A stretch of 64,000 nt of DNA from Macrosoma leucophasiata. Taxonomy: Eukaryota > Arthropoda > Insecta > Lepidoptera > Hedylidae. Of this stretch, positions 43,403-55,260 are shown one piece after another (position 1 is the stretch's first letter; the number at the start of each line of letters is the position of its first letter). The translations under genes were made by a program, and so were the position numbers. The DNA is taken from NCBI GenBank assembly GCA_036365455.1, contig JAWQUS010000008.1, positions 11,639,501 through 11,703,500 on the forward strand. Direction: 5' to 3'. A model generated the notes under the pieces. It did not search any database and was not told where the DNA came from. It was given only the letters and a program-made list of their open reading frames with translations.

Positions 43403-43645
43403 CTAGTTGCCTCGACAAACTTCATATCGCATTAGAGTTATAAGTAAAATATGTCCGAAAAATTAAAAAAGAAATGGGAAGAATACACCCTTAACTTTAA
43501 GGGACAAAAAAATAGACTGCATCCGATTCTCATATCTACCCAATATGCTCACAAAATTTCATGAGAATCGATCCTTCCGTTTCAAAGGAGTACCGTAACT
43601 AACATTATGACATGGAAATTTTATAGGTATAGGTATAAGATTAGA
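43403..43645 (-). mobile_element. Helitron, minus, diverged
   Basis: Minus-strand reading starts TCTAATCTTATACC and contains cctttgaaacggaaggatcg-like sequence and gagaatcgg-type blocks (plus strand: caatatgctcacaaaatttc). It ends gcgatatgaagtttgtcg then aggcaactag before T. It is related to 8116-8309 but longer and more decayed. Confidence 0.68.
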
Positions 43646-44589
43646 TAGTATTGTAATGCAATGTAATGTGGCGAGCCTCATTAAGTGCACTGCGAATTTT
43701 CTGCAACGGTAAAATTTTGACAGCATTCAACCCTCGACTTAAATATCTATCTCGAGTGCTCAGCGCAGTGGTAGTGGCCATGTTTGACTACGTCCCAAAG
43801 CAGCCAGACACTGGCAACACACGGATCGAAGCCTTGAGAAACTGCGGTACATGTTCTACGAAAAGATACAACGTAGCTTCCCGAACACTGCGCAACCGAG
43901 TTGGATTTGGCGATTGACCTCTTTCTTTCTTGAAGTTGGATTAATCGATTGACATCAATCATGAAAATTGAAAACGTTTGAGTTCTAGAGCATCACAAAG
44001 AAACCAACATACCTACATAAAATTAACTGATAACAATTTACCCTCCTTGACGTTCTGCAACATTACCGTGAATGAATATAAAATCCTCTTTCAGTGCAGA
44101 TCAACTTCCATCACTTTAATTACATAAAATATACCTAATAAGTCGTTATTCTAAGTCGAGGCAATCCGATACAAAATGAATGTGAAATAACGTTGAGAAT
44201 TTTCTTAGAAAATATTACAGTGCGGTTGTGAAGGACTCGCTTTTAACGATGCCTGGTGTGTTCCAGACGAAGGTACCCTTGCATAAAGCCTTCTCTAAAG
44301 TTAACCCATGATCTTTTCCCGCTACTGTTTTTCAGTGAATTGCGTAGGAGTAGGACATTGTGAATTTTCATTATTAAATGAAAAATCAACTAGTTATGTG
44401 TTTATTAAGTTCTACCTAACCTACTCTAGGCAAACATTAGTAGCGTACTGTATTTTTCAAATATACTTATATCTGTACCTATTGCCGATACCTAATTCCT
44501 ACCTATTTTAATTTGGGAAAAAGAGAAACTCTTGAACTCTTCCGATAATTCGATCGCTTTGCAATAGCAATATTTTTTTTAGGGGTAAA
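43646..44589. other. Unassigned DNA
   Basis: A less AT-rich patch at 43660-43920 has overlapping open frames on both strands (83 and 71 codons) without recognisable domains. The remainder is AT-rich. Confidence 0.5.
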
Positions 44590-44752
44590 CATAAACTACT
44601 TGCCATTAAATTCAGTGTTAAGCACTTTTGACCCTGTGATTACCGACACAGAGGCAAAACAGCTAAAGTCTCGAGAGACTACAGTACCTACTTATTCACT
44701 TACCATCAGAGTGAACTGTAAAGTTTGTTTGTCACGATCACGACTTAAAAAT
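44590..44752 (+). repeat. CR1/SINE-like retroposon tail, decayed
   Basis: Recognisable blocks are cttgccattaaattcagtgt, tgattaccgacacagaggca, aagtctcgagagac and aactgtaaagtttgtttgtc. The ccggt block and most of the centre are lost. Confidence 0.6.
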
Positions 44753-44914
44753 AATTTTCCTAATAGGTTCTGAAGCTATGTGGTTATATCATTGTTCATG
44801 ATGTCAGAGAGCGAGGTAATTATCCCAAGAAGTCTGTATATCTGTGGGTCACAACCACAGGTCATAATGATACCTACCTATCTGTTTGTGTAAACAAGGC
44901 TAGAATTACGTTCT
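44753..44914. other. Unassigned DNA
   Basis: Nothing was recognised. Confidence 0.4.
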
Positions 44915-45160
44915 TACGCCGAAACAGCCCAACGAATAGCGACACTCAAGTGGCAGTAGGCAGGACATAGTTGGGACAGAAGAGTTTTCGAGTGGCGACC
45001 ACGTACTAAGCGTGGGCAGGTGAGGTGGACCGATGACCTGGTGACGATCGAGGGCAATCGTCAGGCGAGAGCGGCCTGGACACTTCGTTGTGGAAATCTT
45101 TGGGTAAGGCATTTGTCCAGCACTGGACGTGATTCGGCTGGAATTAGGATGATGAAAAAG
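44915..45160 (+). pseudogene. RTE LINE C-terminal relic
   Basis: Matches the last part of 36605-37315: actcaagtggcagtaggcag, tcgagtggcgaccacgtact, ggtggaccgatgacctggtg, and ccagcactggacgtgattcg, ending in aggatgatgaaa. It has a deletion in the HIARR region and several frameshifts. A fourth copy of this family in the window. Confidence 0.75.
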
Positions 45161-45349
45161 ACCCCACATCGCACCTGTTTAGGTCACCAAACAGTCTACC
45201 TAGTTTCGCTGAAAGACTATGCTTCTTCATAGTTCTATATTGAAGGTACGGTTCAGTGTGGTCGCATAGCATTGGGCACTGAAGAGCTGTAAGTGTTAAT
45301 CTTTGTCGAGATTTCATATCAGCTATGCGCCTCTTGTTCGGGCACTTAC
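45161..45349. other. Unassigned DNA
   Basis: Nothing was recognised. Confidence 0.4.
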
Positions 45350-45860
45350 TGTTGGTAGAGCTCTGGTGCTCAAAACTGATAAGCACTCACAACAACACAC
45401 TACACAAGTAGGTACCAATGTCATTTAGTGGCAAACAAGCATACAGTTTATATTGATGCTTAGTAATAGGTAGGTACTGTAGTCTATAAACATCTACCTA
45501 CACAGAGGCACCTTAGGCCTCGATAGTGGTAACGCAACTGTATTTTGACCTTGGTCTTTGTGTGGGTGTCTATAGGCTGCAGTCATCACTTAACATCAAT
45601 GTGAGCTGCATGCTTGTTTGCCACTTCCAATAGGTACATAAAAAAAAACAGAGATTTCAATCGCATCTAGCGTTGGCTACCACTCCTCAGCGCCGAAAAT
45701 TACAGAGCCGCACATTATCACCTGTAGGTACGTACGGAAAACGATAGTGCTGGACACTATAATTTAGCGGCATGTAGGTACTCGTACCTATACCTATAAG
45801 GTTACGCTGTGGTGGCCTATGTCCACAATCGCCGCCTCTAGAGCTCTACCTACCTACTAT
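45350..45860. repeat. Cluster of CR1/SINE-like tails in alternating orientation
   Basis: The order is: a plus-oriented start (tggtagagctctggtgctca, 45354 on); a minus-oriented 3' end (gtggcaaacaagcatacagt, 45430-45500); a plus-oriented 3' part (cagaggcaccttaggcctcg to gcttgtttgccacttcc and an A run, 45500-45650); and a minus-oriented 5' part (cgaaaattacagagccgcac, cgatagtgctggacactata, 45690-45860). This implies repeated insertion or local inversion. Confidence 0.65.
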
Positions 45861-45949
45861 CAATGAAAAATCTGTGTATCTACCTAAATAGCAATTTCTT
45901 CGAAATTAAATATCGAAACAGAATTCTAGCAAATAGGTACCTTTTGTGT

Positions 45950-46172
45950 TGCAGAGACTAACGAAGTCCAAGACTGACCCACCTTGACCAAATAGGTCGA
46001 GTAGGTACCTACTGAGGGAGGGTAGGGACTAGGGGGTAGGGGAATCGACGTGCATGTACCTACCTACCTATGAAGAGAATGATGAATGTAGAGGAAGTAC
46101 AGGAGGTGTGTGGGGACCAGGATGTCTAGCTCCTCTGCCCGCCCCGACTTGGCGTGAAGATACATACATATT
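45950..46172 (+). repeat. TACA-tailed retroposon
   Basis: Plus-oriented and fairly long: gaagtccaagactgacccac, cttgaccaaataggtcgagt, tatgaagagaatgatgaatg, ggggaccaggatgtctagct, gacttggcgtgaagatacat and acata tail. Two tacc-type microsatellite expansions interrupt it near 46010 and 46058-46072. Confidence 0.72.
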
Positions 46173-47734
46173 CCTACCTACCTAGTAGGTAGGTAATTCA
46201 GTTTCAAATAGGTGGATAAACAACAAGAAAACTTATATTTCTTACAAAATTAGAATTAGAAACGAAGAAGTAGGTATTTAGACAATAGAACCAAACAATT
46301 TAATTGAATTGAATGTAGAAGTACGTTAGAAATCATAACTTGTTCGCTAAAAGTTTATATTCGCAAAGCAAAAAGTGACACTTAGACCGTTACCTCATGC
46401 GCATGTAAATTCAAACACGGAATAGATTTGGGCCCGAATAAACAAGTTATCTCGCTTCGTATCAAGAGAACCGCCTTGGGTAGAACGAGACAAAAATATA
46501 ACAGCATCGGTCGTGTTGGTAACCGCAGCGTCGAACTCTGTGGTACGATTGGTGTATTTTGGAATGGAGGCGTGGCAACGTCGCAGCATCGCTTGGCCCC
46601 TTCAGATGTCTGCCGGGCTCGAACAGTGCTGCGTTCGAACAGTTGAATGCGTATTGTAACTGTTTGGCGGCGAATTTTACCGCGCCACGCGACGTTGCCA
46701 GTTCGTGCTTCGAATTGGGAGGTAAAAATTAAGTTATTTTTTTATTAAGTTAAATCTACATTCCTTAGTTAAATTCCAAAATTACTGGGTAATCTACAGT
46801 TTAAGTAGACTGACTTCTGACGTCCAATTTTTGTGATTTAATAATAACGGTGAACCCTTTAAAGTGCATCACTTCTACAAATTGAAAAAGAAAACAGATA
46901 AAAATTAGGTTGTATCTGTAAAAGTGAAAATAGTCATGTGCTTATCAAATATGTAGTAGAGATATATTATCTTATACCTATAAGTATAATTATTTTTGTA
47001 GTTAGCTTCTTATAAGATTTCAACAGGGTAAATTAAATCTCTTGAAATGTAAAATTTCAGATTAAATCGATTAATTTTGCACACAACACTTGACTCAAAA
47101 TAAAAATTGGATGTGACCATTTCAAGTCGATACTAAAGTGAATGTGACCTCATTATGGAATGTTAAATGATACAAAACATCGATAAATGTAGGATTGAGA
47201 ACTCAGAACAAGGAATAAGCGCTCGTACCTATATTGTATACCTAGTAGGTACGTACCTACATACCTACCTACCTACCTACCTACACATGCAGAGAGGTAG
47301 ATAATTCAGGGTAATATTTGTTATATCTATTGTGCATATCTAGATTTTTAATGATCCGGTTTATTGTTTGTAGAGCTATTAGGATTCGGTTGCACCAAAT
47401 TTTAGTGTAAATTTTGCACCAAATTTAACTTGTTAAAGTAAAGTTAGAGAAGAGTGCAAAATTTTATACTTAGTAGGCATTTTAGAAGGATTTTGAAAAA
47501 AAATATAAAAATTGTAACTTTTAACAAATATTTTGGTGCAACCAAAAATAAGTGTTGCGTCTTATGTAAATTAATCCAGATTCCATTCAGACCCTCCTGA
47601 CTCCTGACCAACCTGCATAGTCAGTTCGTAACAAGGTTTAGGTATAATTACAGTGAAATAATGCCATCCTCTTCTACATTTAATTTTATTTAACCCTCTA
47701 CCGCTTACGGACACCCATATAGGGGAGAGTCTGG
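46173..47734. other. Unassigned DNA with a CpG-rich block and TACC microsatellite
   Basis: 46430-46725 is distinctly CpG-rich and holds an inverted pair, ggcaacgtcgc/gcgacgttgcc. It ends in gggaggtaaaaatt, which could be a splice donor. A promoter or first exon is conceivable but unsupported. A (tacc)n microsatellite lies at 47262-47285. The rest is AT-rich. Confidence 0.45.
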
Positions 47735-48865
47735 TATATTGCACTGCCTGATAAATTGTACCACCTCAAAACTTTACACTTACTGTAACTTTTTTTCTTT
47801 TCTGGTTACACGAAACTGAGCGCTGTCAGCGCCCTCAACTGTCTTTTTGTAACGGCCTCCGGCAAGTACATTATTTTTTAGAGAAAAAAATGTGTTTTGA
47901 AAGTCCTTCATACAAATTTTGACGTGTGTAGCTAAGGAGATTACAAAGTGAAAATGTAAGTTACAATTTCGTTTTATTTTTTATTGATTACATATATAAT
48001 CACCGCTTCAACCATAGAGTTGCGAACGAATTATGCTAAGCGGTTATTTAGTGAGTGACAAATATTTATTTTTGAAAACTCTTAGTTTGGTAAATTGAAC
48101 CACCAACAGTTGTTTTATTTGTACTGGTACAATTAACCCAACTTGTTGCTGTATTTAGGTAATGTTTTATAATTTTTTAGATTAATGATGACTATTTATG
48201 GTCATCATTCACCATAAATAGTCAACACTTAATACATATACGGAAGAAGGAGGTTTTGGAAAGGTATTTTTGGCTCTGGAAAATAAGGAGATGAGCTAGA
48301 ACCAGATAACTGAAACTAATTCGCTTTTAAAACCAACAATTTAAAGTCATACCAGAATGCGAAATAAGTTGAGGGTCAAATATTGACAAGATAAAGTGCG
48401 TTCGTTGTTGTAAATGGGTTCACGGAACCTGAACATTGAATCAAGATATTTACGAAATTCTTTAAACTATTACAATATGGTAAAAGAAAAAAAAGAGTTT
48501 GGTCTCAGTACATAAGTAGATAAATAAATAATTGTTGACTAACGGAAATAATATTCTAAAGTTAAAGTGATTTATTCTATTTAATTGATGTAGAATAATG
48601 TATTTAAGTTTGATAAATGTTTCATTTTTTTAGTAGTTATAATGCATTTGTTCTTTTTGTCACATTATGACAGTTAATAAAGTAGAAATTAAAAAAAAAA
48701 TATTAGAATATTTTCATTAATAATAAAAATATAATCAATTTATTTTGTCTGTTTATTAAACCTCTATATTTTGATTTATTATCATGTTAATAAGTCTCTT
48801 AAGTCTTAGTAGTACAATTTACCGAACCAGTGGTACAATTAATCCGACTGGTTGGGTAAATTGTA
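47735..48865. other. AT-rich region with recurring taaattgtacc motifs
   Basis: Variants of ggtaaattgtacca or its reverse (tggtacaatt) occur near 47752, 48090, 48122, 48810, 48830 and 48855, mostly at the two ends. A 13-bp inverted repeat, gactatttatggt/accataaatagtc, lies at 48190-48202 and 48211-48223. It may be an unknown repeat element of about 1.1 kb. No coding sequence. Confidence 0.35.
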
Positions 48866-49832
48866 CCGAAGGAATGCCTTCAGGGAAACGCATATTGTGT
48901 GAAATCCGATAAGAGTATGGTGTTGACGTCGCGGCTCATCTATACTTATAATAAAACTGTAGAAATGTAAATTCTGTGCATTGAAAATATTTAAAAAATA
49001 AATACCAGGGGATGTTATTAGATCGATACCATACCGATCGGTATCGATCGATACGATACCGATCGGTGCCTGAGGTGGGGATGACGCACCACTCCCGGCT
49101 CCCGGCGATCGAAGCGCCACCACACAATTGCGTTATAATTCTTTGATTGCATATTATTATTATGATATTTAATAAGATGTTCTTTATCTACTTATATTTT
49201 ATTTACTTTGATATTAATCTATTTATTATTGTTTGTACCTACTAGTATGTATTACATTTATCGTTTTATTAAGTATGTTATTTTAATGGCTTATTATCTG
49301 TTTTATATCCGTATGTATGTACCTTGTATAAGTATTAGTACAATTATCCTTTATTATAAATTTGACAAGAACACGACGTTGGTGTTGGTGGTGGCGTTGA
49401 TGGCGTTGGTAACGTTTGTGGTGGTGGCGGTGGTGGAGGTGGTAGCGGTGACAGTGGTGGTGGTGATCATGGTGGTGATGACGATGTTGGTGATGGTGGT
49501 GGTAGAGTTGATGACATTAGTCGTTAAAAATGCACAATGTTCATATTAAATTTTTAACATCCGCCATTATGGACCTAAGCACAGGCATTATATGTCATTT
49601 TTTCAGCCACAGATCTACGGTAGGCTCGATCGAAACCAATTTACAATTAAAGAACGTAAAAAAATTATTATTCTGAGTCGAGAACATGTATCCGCAAAGT
49701 TCGTATCTTTTGATAATTCGTGAAATTAAAACAATAATTTTATAAATTCAAATGTCAATTGCCCGCCATTATGACGTACACTTTTTATTTTGATGTATTA
49801 CCGAAACTAAAAAGGACAGGCCATGCAATTTT
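48866..49832. repeat. Simple-sequence rich stretch
   Basis: 49018-49070 is a nested palindromic series of cgatcggtatcgatcgatac units. 49375-49515 is an imperfect (ggt)n tract that creates a spurious valine-rich open frame. No gene was recognised. Confidence 0.55.
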
Positions 49833-49925
49833 CAAAAATCAATTGCTGTTTCTTCTTTTGCTAAAACTGTAGTGTATTTTTTAATCTTTACTTTAAAGCG
49901 ATACGAAGTTCGCCGGGCCAGCTAG
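49833..49925 (+). mobile_element. Decayed short Helitron
   Basis: Retains the family start aaaatcaattgctgtttctt, a gctaaaac remnant, and the end gcgatacgaagttcgccggg followed by ccagctag before T. The gaacggctggaccg core is deleted. Confidence 0.65.
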
Positions 49926-50384
49926 TTTTGTAATATTTTTTACCATAAATAACTATCAAATATTTTATAATTCTTCTCTTTCATAATTCATGCAGGGTTA
50001 GCAGGGTTCAAAGTCAAAGACGATTCACGGGATGATTGTCATAAAAAAATGTTTTTTTTTCTACTTTCTCATTAAAGTTTTGCGATTAGATCTGTTAACA
50101 GTCTATGTGAATTTGCAAATCAGCTGACAACATTAGTGTAGTTTTTAATTGGTATTTTAACATTTATCTGAAAACATCTCTAGATATATGCCGTGGGTAC
50201 ATTATTTACTCTAGCGAACCCTGGTCTCGTTTGGGAAGAGGGCTTGATACTTGATACAAAATTTGGTTTGGGGACTCACATTCAAAAAAGAAAAGAGCAA
50301 GACATAAGAAAACCCAATCAAAAGTGTCTCGTTATGTCCCCGTGTAAGTGTGTGTGTAATTATCTACTAAATAGTGTCTACTAA
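49926..50384. other. AT-rich unassigned DNA
   Basis: Nothing was recognised. Confidence 0.5.
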
Positions 50385-50500
50385 ATATCACAGACATAAC
50401 AACTTAGTTCACAAGGGTGGCAACGCATCTAAATTTGGACCTCTGGTTTTTGTGTAGATATCCCTGTGAACTGCACGCTTGTTTGCCATCTTCCAAAAAA
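50385..50500 (+). repeat. CR1/SINE-like retroposon tail, 3' part
   Basis: Blocks: cacagacataacaacttagt, gggtggcaacgcatctaaat, ctggtttttgtgtagat, gtgaactgcacgcttgtttg then ccatcttcc and a short A run. The piece around the ggctgcagtcatc block is deleted. Confidence 0.68.
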
Positions 50501-53304
50501 GCCTTTAACGTGCAAACATTGAATTAAATTGGAAATTTACTTAGGTATATTTAATATGTTTTCTTGATCACTGATAGTTCGGAAAAGTGCATTAAATACG
50601 GCTGTATTTTTCTTTTTATCGACTTGGTGGGGGGGGGGGGGGGAGAGTACTTCCTTTGCTGACAGATTAACTATCACCATATTTTTTTGAAGCGGTCGAT
50701 TTATTTAGTTTTTTTGTTGTCTGCTATTTATTCAATTGGTGTTAGCTGATTTGCAAATAAATTATCTTCGATAAGACAACTCAGTCCACAGTAAAATATT
50801 GCGAGACTTGCATTTTTTATGGAGACGCATTATTTTTCCGTAGGTACCATAAATACCTATATCTAAAAAAAGGCAAAAAGGTCACGTTGGTGTTATGAGA
50901 ATCCCCTTGTACATTTTTATTCTGTATACACGTGTACGGTTAATGAAATATACCTTCAGACTGGTGAGAGACACACAGTTAGATGGATAGTGGAGTTTTA
51001 GTAATAAGGTCCCGTATCCTTAGAATGGAACCCTAAAAATGAATAACGTATCACAAGTGGAGTTCCAGCAAAGCTTGAAGGGATAGAACATTATTATATA
51101 ACATTTTCTGCGCCTAGTACGGACCTATTCGGAAATAGAATTGTCACAAAGGCAAAAACCGATATGGTGAGCATTAGGTACCTACTGCTGCTTGAGCTTC
51201 GTGTTTTAAGGGGAAGATATAATTATTATGATTGCACTTTGATTATACCTATTATTGCACTTCGATTATACCTATTACCTGTTAAGAACCCATAACACGA
51301 AAATTAGATTGACTGTCACTAAAATAAGGAATTTCTTACGGAGTTGCAGTGTGGATGCCAAGTTATCTGAACATTACCTTACGATAATTATGAAGATAAT
51401 TTAAATTACATTGAATTACGCGTGATTTTTTATTGCTAATAGAATTATTAGTGTTATTTATTAAATAATTGAAAATTATTTAAATTGAAAAGAAGTATCG
51501 CGCTGATTAATTCAATTAGGTAGGTAATGAAGTTGATCACAATGTGGTAAATATCTACTATCTAAGCAAAAACTTCGTAACCTGTACAAAATATTTGATA
51601 ATTCGTGATTTAGTTCATTTTGGAATACCTAACTTGAAATAATTATTGCCTCTATTTTGTAATTAAACGGTAAACGTACCCACTTTAATGTACTGATGGA
51701 AGTCACGTTTAATCATTTATTCGCAGCTCATGTACCTACCTACCTATATTTTATTTCAAGAAATTGGGTAAGAATTGTTGGAAAGGATGTCTTATAAAGA
51801 TATGTTTGATGTTAATCAATATTAATAAGTAACACAAGGGAGTGCCGGATTAAGGTTTCTAAGCAATTTACCAATAATATCAAAATTTTCAAGTTTTCTG
51901 CTTGATGAGCAATAAAAAAAATTACAACAGATTGCAATCTCCCGAATCGTGGCGGCTGAAGTGAAAACTTGAACATTAACGTTGTGCATTTGTGATATTT
52001 ACGAATGATTAGGGAATCATTTTGTGCGCATTGGTTTTAATTATCAATGTACACCCATATATGAGCAAATTCAATGACTATCGTGTCCCCACGATGCAAT
52101 GCTTTACCTAAACGATTGCTAAATTTTCTTGTGGGCTAATCCGGTACTGTTTCAAAACTCGGAATATTCAATGAAAAGGCGATAATGAAACAAATTGTTC
52201 GTGTTACCACCGTCAACAATATACAATGCATATCCAACGTTTTGTTATCCGACTATACCACGAAACTTGACGTATATAGGTACAAACCTAATTGCAGACA
52301 CTTATTGGCTCGTTAATTACAATGTACACCATTTGTATGCGTGCCCTTAACAGTCTAATTGGTCGTGCTGAAGTACGTAACGTGTTAATACTATATACAA
52401 TTAGTAAGTACATCACACGTGAATGGGACGAACTCGTTTGGCGTCGCATATTCATGCGGACCTCGTAATCCAAATGTCACGTGGGTCCTTTTAATTGCCC
52501 CATTGTAACTGAAGTATCGAGGTTCTATTTCAATACACATTTTGCTGTTTAATAGTTCTGCGTGCATGTATTATCGCTTCGGCCAGTCAACTTTCAACCC
52601 ACATTTTCAACTTGGGTTGTGTTGTAGTTGTGTTTTAGGAAAAGTGCGTCAGTTATCTTATACAACATGTAACGGGAATAATGCACACTATCTCACACCT
52701 CGATTGGAAAATCGAGTTATAATCATAATACATGAACTGAAATTACATGTTTATGTATTTAATATTTTTAATTTAAGAAATAAGTTGTCCACAATTTGTA
52801 CGAACAGTATGCACACCCTATGAATACTTACCCTACCTCTACCTACGGCTACAGATAAAACACGAACCGAAATAAGTGAGTGATGTACGATGTAGCGTAA
52901 CTTGCGTACCCTTATTTAACACTCGCTAGTAATAAGATTATTTTTTATTTTCCACTATTTTATTTGTAACTTATTATTTATAATAAAAAGCACGTCTCAA
53001 CGAGTTCCAATAAACTTGTTGAGATTAGCATTTTATTTTGGACAGACGTTAGTCTCATTTTCGTTTGTATTGATTGTGCACCAAATGGGTGACCACAATT
53101 TTCTTAATTTTAATTAACTTTGGGACAAAATATTACCTATATCAAAAATGTCTGAAATTGATTCGGTTATCGATTCTAAACTAACTTGTTTCGGGTAGTA
53201 CATTCAATACTGTTACACGTTGTATATACCGTGAAATTTCTGTGGTAGTTTTCCTACGGCAATATGATTTATCTCTATCTATTCTTCTCTTCTCTATAGT
53301 CGTA
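50501..53304. other. Long AT-rich stretch with small repeats
   Basis: Contents: a run of about 15 G at 50629-50643; a decayed cggaaccc-type repeat end at 50960-51048; a 23-bp tandem duplication (attgcacttYgattatacct and att) at 51231-51276; and a 60-bp repeat at 51935-52000 matching 35265-35335. No open frame with a recognisable domain. Confidence 0.5.
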
Positions 53305-53634
53305 TACCTACCTATATAAAATTTTTGTGTCGAATGTTACCATAATCCTTCGAAACGGCTTTACCGGTTTTCATGAAATTTTGTGTGCCTATTGGATAGG
53401 TCTGAGAATCAGCAACATCTGTTTTTAATACCCCTAAGTAATAAGGTTGATTATAAAGCTGAAGAGTTTGTTTGTTTGAACGCGCATACTCAGGTACTAC
53501 GTGTCCGATTTGAAAAATTCTTTCAGTGTTAGATAGCCCATTTATTGAGGCTTTAGGCTATATAACATCACGCTAAGATAAATAGGAGAGGGTAGGTAAC
53601 ATTGGAACCGCGCGAAGCCGGGGCGGGCCGCTAG
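53305..53634 (+). mobile_element. Chimeric Helitron made of two families
   Basis: The first part (53305-53440) matches the family of 8116-8309: tatataaaatttttgtgtcg, ccttcgaaacggctttaccg, atgaaattttgtgtgc and ggataggtctgagaatc. The second part (about 53447-53634) has the start of another family (gctgaagagtttgtttgttt, gaacgcgcatactcagg, gatttgaaaaattctttcag) and the end gaagccggggcgggccgctag before T. Only the second part has a proper 3' end, so the first either lost its end or was captured. Confidence 0.65.
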
Positions 53635-54273
53635 TAATATAATATACTTATAATATAATATAATTCAGACAAAGTGATTTAGGCGAGATATCGTCAATAA
53701 ATGAGCGAAAAACCTTTATGTAAAGTGCAAATAGACCATTCAAATTGTAACAATATATTATTATATCAGGTTTAATTCATATTAATCCTCCTAATCACTT
53801 AATTTGAATCTTGAGATTCTACATGAATGGTTTCAACACTTCTGACGAATTGCCAATAATTTAATAATTTAGAATTCTGGAACCCAGTGGCCTGTTTAGA
53901 GCGATGGATTTCGAATACCACTGAAGTGCAAATTTACTCTACCTACAGATGGACTAATCCAGCGATTCTCAACCTGCGGCATACCGACTACAAACTTAAT
54001 AAATAAAAAGAAAATTCGTCACAAATATAGCATTTAATAGGTACTTATTATCATCTTTGTAAATCAAACAATAAAAAAGTACGTACCCATGCAAAAATAT
54101 TTAGATATCTGGGTATCAAATTGGTTTTCCATCGACAGCGTTTCACGAGTAGCGTAGGTACAGTACCTAATCAAAACCCTGAACTAAGCAGGGTTGTGTA
54201 ACAAGGTGCACAATTTTACCGATCACAGAATGTAAACGAATTACATTTTTGTTGTATGAATTTTAAATTATTA
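53635..54273. other. AT-rich unassigned DNA
   Basis: Nothing was recognised. Confidence 0.5.
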
Positions 54274-54545
54274 CTGGTGGTAGAGTTACAGTGTTTGAGT
54301 TTCAGTAGGCACCATCGCGTTACCTAATCTAGCCGCAGTATCCACCAATAAATATTAATGTTTGATACTATCGTTAATAGTTTAGATTTTAGATGGTACC
54401 TAATGTATGGCTCCGTAGTTACTATCAAAGAGGCAAAACAACAAGGTCTCAAGGGTGGCAACGCATCATGTTCAACGGTTTTTGTACACATGCCAAAAGT
54501 ACCTATTCACTTACCATATAACTACCTATATTACTGCAGTCGGCT
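54274..54545 (+). repeat. CR1/SINE-like retroposon tail, decayed
   Basis: Blocks: tactggtggtagagttacag, caccatcgcgttacctaatc, ttgatactatcgtta, atgtatggctccgtagttac, ggtctcaagggtggcaacgc and ttcacttaccatata. It is full length in outline but strongly diverged. Confidence 0.65.
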
Positions 54546-55021
54546 TTAAATTAATCTTACAGATAGTGTTCCAATGAATGTAAAGGTTGAGTATCGCTGG
54601 ACTAAACCGACTTGCTAATAACCACCCGTTCGTTATGGAGATTGCTCAGCTCGTGTTAACGCAGCTTTAATTGTAGGTTGAGACGGTTCAGACAGTAAAG
54701 CCGCTGAAAGCTCCATTTTGGTTTAAAGGTAGTATCGCTTGGAAATAATTACCGTCTGAAACTGGTTTGTGATTTCATTTGCTGTTTTAGATTTTATATA
54801 GATATAAATCTTAATGTATGTTATTTGAAAATTCAGGTTTATGTGGTAAGACTTAATTTAGGGTTACTTTACACAGAAATTCGTTTAGTCGTAATTGATG
54901 GAATTATTCGATTACTAACATCGTTTACAATAAAATAATATGTTAAGACAGAACTTTTAAAATGATTTAATTATCATAATAGTTTTTAGTTTGGTTATTA
55001 TATAATCAAATTTATACTTTA
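54546..55021. other. AT-rich unassigned DNA
   Basis: Nothing was recognised. Confidence 0.5.
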
Positions 55022-55260
55022 CTAGCTGCTGCCCGCGAAGTCGCGAAGTAGTAGAGCCCTCACACAGTGAGGGCTCTACTACTCGCTCTATCCCACTATA
55101 TCCCCCGTTACCTTTATTAGCGTGATAATATGTAGCCTATATGTTGACCCGACCTTTTAATATTCATGTAAAATTTGAAGTAAATCCATCCCGTAATTTT
55201 TGAATTTATCCCGGACAAAAAGTCTGAAAACTATACCTATATTTTATATCGATTGTAGGT
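55022..55260 (-). mobile_element. Helitron-like element with a 17-bp subterminal hairpin, minus
   Basis: On the minus strand the 3' end is cgcgacttcgcgggcagcag then ctag before T. A perfect 17-bp inverted repeat with a 3-base loop (55047-55063 and 55067-55083; stem starts agtagtagagccctcac) lies 25 bp inside this end. A hairpin just before CTRR is the Helitron termination signal, though they are usually shorter. Further in, tgatcccgtaa-like and tgtagcctatatgttgaccc sequence resembles other lepidopteran Helitrons. The 5' boundary is not resolved. Confidence 0.6.

Noticed and set aside
49208..49549. Valine-rich 113-codon open frame resembling a membrane protein
   Set aside because: It is the translation of an imperfect (ggt)n tract.
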